Source: Jaenimonas drosophilae (Eukaryota > Euglenozoa > Kinetoplastea > Trypanosomatida > Trypanosomatidae). Taken from it: a DNA stretch of 64,000 nucleotides. Made by a program: the position numbers and the translations under genes. The DNA is taken from positions 62,001 to 126,000 of the forward strand of contig JASAON010001641.1 of assembly GCA_030849065.1 (NCBI GenBank). The letters run 5' to 3'. Under the pieces are notes generated by a model that saw nothing but the letters and a program-made list of their open reading frames with translations, made no database searches and was not told the DNA's origin. This document shows positions 57,452-64,000 of this stretch, piece after piece (within the stretch, counting starts at the first letter, position 1; the number at the start of each line of letters is the position of its first letter).

Positions 57452-58511
57452 TATCAATGTCTTTTTTTCTCTTTTTGTTGAATACACAAGATCTCTCTCA
57501 ATCAACCGCGGCACCAAACTCAAGGTGAGTCAATGGTGTTGTAGCTGATGCTGACAGCAGCTTCCAATCCTGCCAAACAACGAGATTTGGTGCGGATGGG
57601 GGTTGTGGAGGGGGAAAAGGGAAGAAAGTGATCCACCTACACCGCCCGCGTCGTGGGTGGCAGAGGAGTGAACAGATAGATGAAAAACAACAACAACAGC
57701 AACAATAAAAGGAAAAGAAAAACAATAACTGTTTCTGCTGTTTCTTCAAGGGCCACCCGTGGGGAGGTACAGCAACCGGAAGGGTTCTCTTTACCGTACT
57801 TTTGTAGGTGTGTCCGCGAAACAATCAACCGTCGTGAGATGGAGGGGGAGTACAGCGAAATCCACAATCAAAGTGTCTTCTTGCTAGGCTTCTTCAGCAG
57901 CACAAAGGACAACAGTCACAAAGACAGGTGGTTTTCGTTCCGACACACGCGCACCGCGAAAAGACGGAAGTGAGTGCTGAAAAAACCTGCGGTGTTGATG
58001 TAGCCTTGTGTTGGTTTGCAATTAGAGGCCTGCGCGTACTGAAGTCAAGGCGCCTTCTGCTCCGTGCAAGTGGAGTGGGAAGTGTCTTGGTTGCGGCCGT
58101 GGATGGACAATCAGAGGGGAGAAAGAGAGGTGGGGAGGTGAGCGGTGTGCAATCCACTCACACACACACACGATCTGCGGAGTGATATAGTACAGAAAAT
58201 GTGTGGTGATGTATGGGACACGCAGCCAACAGCAACCCGAGTCAATACTAAAAGAATGAGTAGACGGATATGGTTCGCTGCGGGCGAATCGTTGGAGAAC
58301 TAGCCAAGAAGAAGAAGAAGGAGAAAAAACGGTGTACAAAACGGACACTTGGGAAACGAGAGTGTTGCAGATGGGAGTATTACTACATCAAACATGGATG
58401 GAAAACGTGTCAGCCAGCATCATCATCATCACCATCTCCTTCCACTGGAGATGAAGGTGGCCAGGAAGGCTACCACACCCCCTCGCTTCACATGAAGTGG
58501 GGTGAAGAGGC
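57452..58511. other. 1.06-kb intergenic region
   Basis: ENA ATPase leader and 3'UTR of the MINDY-like gene. A pyrimidine tract on the minus strand at about 57606-57631 is the probable ATPase splice signal. An A-rich, CAA-repeat stretch lies at 57681-57722 (+ strand) and a CA run at 58158-58170. The minus-strand frame at 57637-57867 opens with TTG and is hydrophobic because of the pyrimidines. Confidence 0.5.
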
Positions 58512-60446
58512 CTAGTGCCCCCCTCCTGGGGTTTCCCCCTTCCACTCGACGGAGCCGCCCACCCATTCGTGCAGCGACAAGATGGCGCGATTGATGGCTT
58601 CGGTGGTGGCTGAGGTCCGACTCCCCATGGCAGGCATCCCCACGCGCACCGAGAGTGGGAGCTCGTCCTGCTCCGTTGAGCAATCCCAGTAAAAGAGATC
58701 CATGGAAGCCCCACCAAAGCTCTGCTTCTGCGTGAAGGTTTTGCGTGTGTCTCGCTTCATGAAGACGTTGGCGTAGCAACCGTTGCAGTGGAGTACCCAG
58801 CTTGGATAGGTGCTTGATGAGATGCTGCGGGCCCCACCTTCCTTGAGTAGGTTGGTGCTGTTGTCTTCCAGCAGAGCACAGGGAAGTGTGCTGCTCAGCA
58901 GCTGGGGTGTTGCTCGTCCATCCAAGCAGAGGTGAGCGAGCTCCGGAGAAGACACCGCACCATCACCGCCACCACCTGCTACACGTTTGGGCCGAGGAAC
59001 TACGAGTGGTCGCGTTGAGTCCTTCATGTCCAGGCGCACCTGGGTGCAGCCACGGCTCAGCAGCACAGAGAACAAGAAGCACAACATGCCACACTCCTTT
59101 GGGGCAGACCAGTGCCCCTCCACGAGGGTCTGCAGCTGTGCATCCACCTCATCCATGCAACTGAAGTTCGACCACATGCAAAAAGATGAGAGAAGACGCT
59201 GCTCTACATGTTGGTACTGGTCCGTCGGGCTCTGCGTCTTCACTTGACGGCTCAGCTTTCCATCCACGAGGATGATGCGCTGCGCGGAGGGTTGCGCCTT
59301 GATGAGAATGCTTCGCAGTGCGCGGCAGAGGTACTCCTTCTGCCGCTCCTCTACCGCCACATTATACACTACCTTTTCATGGTAGAAGGCCACAATAAAG
59401 GCCTGCACCGCGGCAATGGCGGCATCTGGTGCCCCGGACTCCCACTGCACCAGGGCGTACTCCACGGACTCATCAAATACGAAGCCCTGGCACAGGAGGG
59501 CACGAAGATTGGGCACGTGTGCCCCAGACGACCCGACGAGTAGTCCAAAAGCTGCGCGTGCGTCCTGCACGTTGAGTGAGCTTGCAGAAGACCAGTAGGC
59601 CTCACGTTCCGTGTTGTCCTCAAGGCTGCTAGAGCCAGCTGCTGCTGCAGAGTTGTGAGGCGTAGACAAGGCCACGCCAGCGGCCCCGGCGGGTCGTGGC
59701 GAGGCGTTGGGGATGGGGGGCGCAGCGTGGCTGCGGGGTGGTGGTGGCGGCGCCCCACTCTGAAGAAAGGCAGGTGGCATGGGCTTGCCACCCTCTGCAC
59801 TGGTGGTGAGCTTGTCCGCAGCATCTCCATCGTTGCTGCTGCTGCTGCTGCCCAGCAGGTCGTCCATCGTCTTGAGGTCGGTTTCTGGGAAGTCTATGGT
59901 GCGTGCGACGAGAGCTGGCCGCCTCTTCAGGACGATACCCCCTTCAATCTCGGCCGCCTCCGTCTTGCTGTGTTTGGATGACTTGCTCTTCTTGTGTGAA
60001 GAGCGCTCATCCCCACCGGCCTCCTTCTTGGCCTTCTTCTTCGCCTGCTTTTCCACGTAGCGCAGGTGTGCCTCTCGGCGCTTCTCGTAGTCCTCGGGGA
60101 GGTCAGGTATGGCCAACGACTCCTCCGCCAGCACTACCTCCTGCAGTAAACGTCGCTCCACGCGTAGATTGCAGAGCATCTCCATGATGGTTTCGGTTCC
60201 CTCAGCCTTCATGCGCTGTTGATCGGCCGCGTTGAGGGTCATCAGGTCGCCCATGAGGGCACGTGAGGAGATGGTGGTCTCGGTACGTGGGCAGTCGGTG
60301 TCGAAGGCCTCCAACGTCTTCTTGAAGCCACGACGGTGCATGTACTCACGCAGCAATGCCTGACTCAGCAGGTCCACTTGCTGGCTGTGGTCCATCGAGT
60401 AGACCGGCGCCGTGCGCAGCTCCTTGAGAGACTTGGCTGGTGCCAT
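58512..60446 (-). CDS. LisH plus MINDY-3/4-like protein lacking catalytic Cys and His
   Basis: 644 residues. LisH motif about 22-55 (LLREYMHRRGFKKTLEAFD). Lys/Ser/Pro-rich linker 130-290. From about 297 the fold of MINDY deubiquitinases: CQGFVFDESVEYALVQWESG then APDAAIAAVQAF, FCMWSNF, CGMLCFLFSVLLSRG, LAHLCLDGRATPQL, YPSWVLHCNGCYANVF and FDLFYWD-like MDLFYWDC. In active MINDY-3/4 the first stretch reads GGPC before AVIAPVQAF and the last carries a His before the VF pair. Here the Cys aligns with Asp and the His with Tyr. It therefore looks like a pseudo-deubiquitinase that may bind ubiquitin chains without cutting them. Confidence 0.85.
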   Translation of the reverse strand: MAPAKSLKELRTAPVYSMDHSQQVDLLSQALLREYMHRRGFKKTLEAFDTDCPRTETTISSRALMGDLMTLNAADQQRMKAEGTETIMEMLCNLRVERRLLQEVVLAEESLAIPDLPEDYEKRREAHLRYVEKQAKKKAKKEAGGDERSSHKKSKSSKHSKTEAAEIEGGIVLKRRPALVARTIDFPETDLKTMDDLLGSSSSSNDGDAADKLTTSAEGGKPMPPAFLQSGAPPPPPRSHAAPPIPNASPRPAGAAGVALSTPHNSAAAAGSSSLEDNTEREAYWSSASSLNVQDARAAFGLLVGSSGAHVPNLRALLCQGFVFDESVEYALVQWESGAPDAAIAAVQAFIVAFYHEKVVYNVAVEERQKEYLCRALRSILIKAQPSAQRIILVDGKLSRQVKTQSPTDQYQHVEQRLLSSFCMWSNFSCMDEVDAQLQTLVEGHWSAPKECGMLCFLFSVLLSRGCTQVRLDMKDSTRPLVVPRPKRVAGGGGDGAVSSPELAHLCLDGRATPQLLSSTLPCALLEDNSTNLLKEGGARSISSSTYPSWVLHCNGCYANVFMKRDTRKTFTQKQSFGGASMDLFYWDCSTEQDELPLSVRVGMPAMGSRTSATTEAINRAILSLHEWVGGSVEWKGETPGGGH

Positions 60447-60817
60447 CCTGTACTACCGTGGATGATATATATGTATATGATTGTGTGTGTATGGGTGTAT
60501 GGGTGTGCGTAGATGGAATGAGGAGACGGGGTTTTTCTTTTTGCGTGTGTGCGTGTTCTATTGAAGGGGAACACAGACGAGTGTGATACAACACGCCAAC
60601 GTCTGTATTGGTGAGAGCCGTATGCAGCCACAGAATGCAGATCAACGTGGAAGAACCGCCACCTAAGCTCTATCTGGCTATTGAGGGAATGAAGAGTCAT
60701 AAGAAGAGAAAAAAACAACGATGCCGTCGTGGAACCTTCACGAGCATCAGCTCCATCCTCACCAACTCTCACAGAGATCAGTTTGATGTACGTCTTATCT
60801 AGCAGAGTAGGTACCCA
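60447..60817. other. Intergenic spacer with TG/TA simple sequence
   Basis: No gene. Simple sequence ATATATATGTATATGATTGTGTG lies at about 60464-60488. Pyrimidine-rich minus strand just past the MINDY-like start. Confidence 0.5.
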
Positions 60818-61849
60818 TCAACGACGCATGGGTGGCGGACCTCGACGCAGCAGCACCTCGGCCTNAGGAAAGAGCGCGATGCTCTCAAAGAGGTCCACCC
60901 CCTCACCAGACTTTCCCTGTGCCAGGTGCAGCTCCAAGGTGCTGAGCATCTCCGACGCAATCCGGTCATGGCGCTGGCAACGTGCACACGGAGGTGCCGC
61001 CACCTCCGTTGTTGCTTCCGCCGTGGACATGGATGCGTCGAAGAGCACCTGTTTGCACGTCGAGCAGAAGAAGGGCGGCTGTGTGGTAGGGAGGTTGGGA
61101 ACGGTAAAATTGCTGGGGAATAATCCGCGCAGCGACATGACCTGCTCACCACTCGTCTCGAGCTCAGGCCCTCGTGGCACAAGGACGCTCCCTTCCCACC
61201 ATCCATCATTCCAGCGGTGATGCACCTCAATCATGGTGCCCTCATCGAAGCTCAGCTCGCCCTCTCCCGCTTCCCCCGCAAAGGGGAAGACGGCCAAGAC
61301 GATGTCGCTGCTGAGCAACTCCACCGCCACCTGAACCTCCGCCTCACTCAACGGCACGCGCTGCAGCAGCGTACGCCGACGCGTTGACGGGGAGGCGGTG
61401 GTTGGTATCCTCACCTGACGCACATGCCACCAGCCAGCCACCTCACCAGGACGTACCATCTCCACGATGGACCCTCGTGGTAGCCACCCTTCTTCTCGCC
61501 CACACACAAGAACCGGAGCGTCCACCAAACAGAGAGCCTTGTCAGTGGCGCAGCAGCGAGAATTATGCGATGATGATGATGATGATAATGGGCGTGCGCT
61601 GCCAACAACATTCATGTTGGAGGACACGAAGCAGCTTGGAAACCACCCTTCCTTCACCGAAGCTGCTGGTGAATCATCAGTGGGCACAGCGTATCCGCGC
61701 CAGAACCCAGCGTGTCGGCTGGTCTTTTGCAGGACAACCAAAGTGGCTCCCTTATTGAAGCTGAGCTCATCTTCGTCCAAAGCAGCATAGTCGGCCAGAG
61801 CCACACAATGCTCAAGCTTGGCCGAGGAGGGAGCCCCTGTGTGCTCCAT
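60818..61849 (-). CDS. Multi-SH3 protein with C-terminal zinc motif
   Basis: 343 residues from the ATG at 61849. SH3 domain 1 about 16-77: ALADYAALDEDELSFNKG, then FWRGYA and GWFPSCFVSS. A second, weaker SH3-like unit about 100-145 (VDAPVLVCGREEGWLPRGSIVEM then WWHVRQV). SH3 domain 3 about 190-255: AVFPFAGEAGEGELSFDEG, WWEGSVL and LRGLFPSNFTV. C-terminal CSTC and CARC pairs suggest one zinc site. SH3 domains bind Pro-rich peptides. They are rare in kinetoplastids, where the peroxin PEX13 is the familiar case; this is not PEX13 as it has no membrane segment. One ambiguous base (60865) makes one residue unknown. Confidence 0.82.
   Translation of the reverse strand: MEHTGAPSSAKLEHCVALADYAALDEDELSFNKGATLVVLQKTSRHAGFWRGYAVPTDDSPAASVKEGWFPSCFVSSNMNVVGSARPLSSSSSSHNSRCCATDKALCLVDAPVLVCGREEGWLPRGSIVEMVRPGEVAGWWHVRQVRIPTTASPSTRRRTLLQRVPLSEAEVQVAVELLSSDIVLAVFPFAGEAGEGELSFDEGTMIEVHHRWNDGWWEGSVLVPRGPELETSGEQVMSLRGLFPSNFTVPNLPTTQPPFFCSTCKQVLFDASMSTAEATTEVAAPPCARCQRHDRIASEMLSTLELHLAQGKSGEGVDLFESIALFPXAEVLLRRGPPPMRR
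60865..60865. other. Single ambiguous base
   Basis: One N inside the SH3-protein gene near its 3' end; the frame continues through it. Confidence 1.
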
Positions 61850-62080
61850 AACCAAGGATCCGTACTAGTGAACGAGCACAAACGAGAAGGAGAAGAAAGA
61901 GTTGGCATAGTTGGTTGCGGACAAGAGGTTGTCCGTCACGGACGCACTTCCAACAAGAAGTTTTGATGTTTTGTTTGTGTTTTTTTTAAAAAAATGATCA
62001 AAAATGAGAGCCACTCAAAGAAACACCAACACACACGGGATACATCCCTGTGCGGTTGTTGTAGGCTGGACGGACACTAC

Positions 62081-62476
62081 TTACTCGAGCTTGCGGAGCT
62101 TGGCGTTGCCGTTGATGAGGCGAACGTCGAGCTCGTGGGCCTTGCGCACGATGGCCTTGCGGCTCTTGGCGCCCACGGTGTGGGAGATCACGCCGGCGTA
62201 CTTGCGGTTCTGCATAATTAGCATCTGGAGGTCCTGGACGTTGTTGATGGGGAAGTTCTTGAAGCCGCTGGGGGTGATGTACTTGGTGGCGCGGTCGCTT
62301 CCGTAACCCTTGTTGGGCATGGCCTTCTGGCCCTTGTAGCGACGGCGGACGGGGGAGTCCTCACCACGGGGCTTGCGCCAGCTGGAGCTCAGCTGGGGGA
62401 ACTGCTCGAAGCGGTGGCGCGTGAACTTCTTCGTGCGCTTCTTCACGACGGACTTCGGGATGATGGGCTTGACCAT
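62081..62476 (-). CDS. RPL32: 60S ribosomal protein L32 (eL32)
   Basis: 131 residues from the ATG at 62476. MVKPIIPKSVVKKRTKKFTR, WRKPRGEDSPVRRRYKG and MPNKGYGSDRATKY are hallmark eL32 sequences, and the C-terminus has AKSRKAIVRKAHEL. It is an RNA-binding protein of the large subunit. The open frame runs much further upstream through a 30-bp repeat of the next gene, but that extension is not ribosomal sequence. Codon use is strongly C/G-ending. Confidence 0.97.
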   Translation of the reverse strand: MVKPIIPKSVVKKRTKKFTRHRFEQFPQLSSSWRKPRGEDSPVRRRYKGQKAMPNKGYGSDRATKYITPSGFKNFPINNVQDLQMLIMQNRKYAGVISHTVGAKSRKAIVRKAHELDVRLINGNAKLRKLE

Positions 62477-62687
62477 GGCTGAGTCTTTGAGGGGGTGGGG
62501 CTCTACATGAGTAGAAGAAAGGAAGAGAGAGGCAACATGTATTGGTGTGTGTGTGTGTGTCATGATGAGTGCATGTGAGTACACGGTGCAAGTAGCACAG
62601 ATGAGGATGTCGTGGGTGAACGTGTGCAAGTATAGAAGACTAGAGTGTATCTTCACGAGTATAGTTGTGTGGTATGATGTAGTCCAT

Positions 62688-64000
62688 CTATGCCACTTCC
62701 GCCGCCGCTGCGGGTGGCTCCTCATGGGTGGTGGGGGTCGCGAGTGGCTCCTCATGGGTGGTGGGGGTCGCGAGTGGCTCCTCATGGGTGGTGGGGGTCG
62801 CGGGTGGCTCCTCATGGATGGTGGGGGTCGCGGGTGGCTCCTCATGGGTGGTGGGGGTAGCGACGCTATCCCTTTGCCAATGTTGATGCACCGGTGGTGG
62901 GTGAAGTCGGCCGCTGCACACACGTCTGATGGCCTTGAGTGTAGCGGTATCGAGGGAGCCTGCCATCTTTGCCACCACTGCCGGAACTGACGCGAGGTGG
63001 GCCATCACGAGATACCTCACCTGCGTCTTCGAGAGCAGCTGCAGCCGCGACCACCCCAGAGAGCCCATCTCGGCACACTGCAACGGGTAGTAGATGGAGA
63101 GCTGGATGGCCAACCCAGCGTCGGGTTTCGGCTCCACATGCATGTTGCAGTAGGCGCTGCAACAATGAGCATCCCAGTGCACCGACACCTCCTCCACCAC
63201 CTCACGGAAGAGCCCCGCTGTGCTGCCATCCAGCTCGACAAGTCCGTCCACCAGCGGGTGAAGCACCTTCGCACTCTCGTGAGAGGTGAGGAGGGTGAAG
63301 GCCGCCAACACCTCCTCGTGGTCGCAGGGTGGGGCATCCTCTGCCAGATTTGGCATCTCCAGCCCCTGCATCTGAAGACGTACGGACGTGCCCATGGCCT
63401 CCTTCCAACGCCGCTGGCAGGAGGCCATGATGGAGGGCAGCTCCATGCGCAGCTTCTCAGTTTCTGCCCGCACTGCGGCAGCAGAGAGGATGGCAATCAT
63501 CTCATCCCTACCGAGGGTGGAGATGGCGCCGCCACACAACGTCAAACCGTTGGCGTTCACCTCCACGCGGTCCTCCACCTTCCCCACCTCCACCCGTACA
63601 TCGCGCAACAGCGTCGGCAGTGTACGGGCAATGATGGTGCGGAGCGTGGGCAGCCCGCACCCCCATGCCTCTCCACGACCAAACATGCGGCCATCACTCG
63701 TCTTGGACCACAATCGGCCCTGCTGAAGGCCGAGGAGCCACACCACGGCACTCTTCAGCTCCGTCAGGAGGCGGTGCAGTGCTGGCAGCTCGACGGACTC
63801 CTCATTGGTGATGGTGGTGGGGTATTGGCGCGTGTTCGTCGATGCCACGTCGTGGCGGTGCAACACCTCCTCCAAACCAAGGCAAAAGGCATCCACCTCA
63901 GCCTGGATGTGGTAGCGATGGAGGCTGGATTGGAGGCAGCGCTCTAGGCTGCGCTGAAGAGCTCCGCGCCAGCCCGGCACGCCGTCGTGGCCAAAGGCGA
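62688..64000 (-). CDS. Hypothetical protein, 5' end beyond the window, repeat-tailed
   Basis: At least 437 residues; no stop or ATG before the window edge, so the N-terminus lies outside (a GTG at 63980 is not a start). The body is helical with many Leu/Ala/Val and an LPTLLRDVRVEVGKVEDRVEV segment, resembling coiled or tethering-complex proteins, but no family is recognised. The C-terminus is five 10-residue repeats of the TPTTHEEPPA type, coded by a 30-bp minisatellite, then AAAAEVA. Confidence 0.72.
   Translation of the reverse strand, partial: AFGHDGVPGWRGALQRSLERCLQSSLHRYHIQAEVDAFCLGLEEVLHRHDVASTNTRQYPTTITNEESVELPALHRLLTELKSAVVWLLGLQQGRLWSKTSDGRMFGRGEAWGCGLPTLRTIIARTLPTLLRDVRVEVGKVEDRVEVNANGLTLCGGAISTLGRDEMIAILSAAAVRAETEKLRMELPSIMASCQRRWKEAMGTSVRLQMQGLEMPNLAEDAPPCDHEEVLAAFTLLTSHESAKVLHPLVDGLVELDGSTAGLFREVVEEVSVHWDAHCCSAYCNMHVEPKPDAGLAIQLSIYYPLQCAEMGSLGWSRLQLLSKTQVRYLVMAHLASVPAVVAKMAGSLDTATLKAIRRVCSGRLHPPPVHQHWQRDSVATPTTHEEPPATPTIHEEPPATPTTHEEPLATPTTHEEPLATPTTHEEPPAAAAEVA
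62714..62863 (-). repeat. 30-bp minisatellite, five units, coding TPTTHEEPPA repeats
   Basis: Units start at 62714, 62744, 62774, 62804 and 62834. They differ by single bases (Pro/Leu and Thr/Ile changes) and keep the frame. Recent tandem expansion, likely variable between strains. Confidence 0.92.

Noticed and set aside
62477..62923. N-terminal extension of eL32 with Arg/Pro/His repeats
   Set aside because: It is the minisatellite of the next gene read in another frame plus leader; eL32 starts at 62476 by family length.
62997..63947. 316-codon plus-strand ORF
   Set aside because: Antisense of the truncated repeat-tailed gene; no domain, and opposite to the unit's direction.
1..64000. Search for tRNA genes, CRISPR arrays, transposons and strand-switch regions
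   Set aside because: No tRNA B-box-like cluster, spaced repeat array, reverse transcriptase or transposase motif, or change of gene direction was seen; a tRNA or snoRNA scan was not possible by eye.

Overview
The window is nuclear DNA of a kinetoplastid flagellate. Evidence: all 32 well-supported protein genes lie on the minus strand as intronless ORFs with short spacers. Many start codons sit a few tens of bases after a polypyrimidine tract and an AG, the usual trans-splicing (spliced-leader) signal. There is also a tandem pair of genes for kinetoplastid membrane protein 11 (KMP-11), a family found only in this group. No strand switch is seen, so the whole 64 kb reads as part of one polycistronic unit transcribed from the high-coordinate end to position 1. 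I cannot name the species. An adenine aminohydrolase-type gene and moderate GC argue weakly against Trypanosoma brucei or T. cruzi and against GC-rich Leishmania; a monoxenous trypanosomatid or a bodonid would fit.

Layout in transcription order (right to left): a 5'-truncated repeat-tailed protein, ribosomal eL32, an SH3/zinc protein, a LisH plus MINDY-like protein that has lost its catalytic residues, an ENA-type P-type cation ATPase, a 2.25-kb interval with small candidate ORFs, a kinesin, a PIN/XPG-like protein, a Glo3-type ArfGAP, a CxxC zinc protein, a protein with three DPY30/RIIa-like motifs, the SNARE YKT6, and an acidic low-complexity protein. Next come two membrane-anchored short-chain dehydrogenases flanking an LYR-motif/class-3-lipase fusion and an adenine/adenosine deaminase. 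These are followed by a 725-residue unknown, ribosomal uL11, a two-RRM protein with a 1.7-kb downstream interval, a single-RRM-like protein, two KMP-11 genes (the second cut by an 85-N gap), an unknown and a degenerate methyltransferase. The left part holds a tandem pair of large membrane-anchored proteins sharing a 1,959-bp apparently identical block, a DExH helicase, three unknowns (one mitochondrial-looking), PAM16 and a CAMKK-like kinase.

As usual in kinetoplastids, neighbours are mostly unrelated in function, so position says little about role except for the duplicated pairs. The points most worth a second look are: the converted tandem pair and its 11-residue C-terminal repeat; three enzyme-like proteins missing key residues (MINDY Cys and His, lipase Ser, kinase HRD Arg); the LYR-lipase fusion; and the ENA-kinesin interval, which holds two small minus-strand ORFs with good splice signals and a plus-strand 24-codon ORF whose codons all end in G or C.
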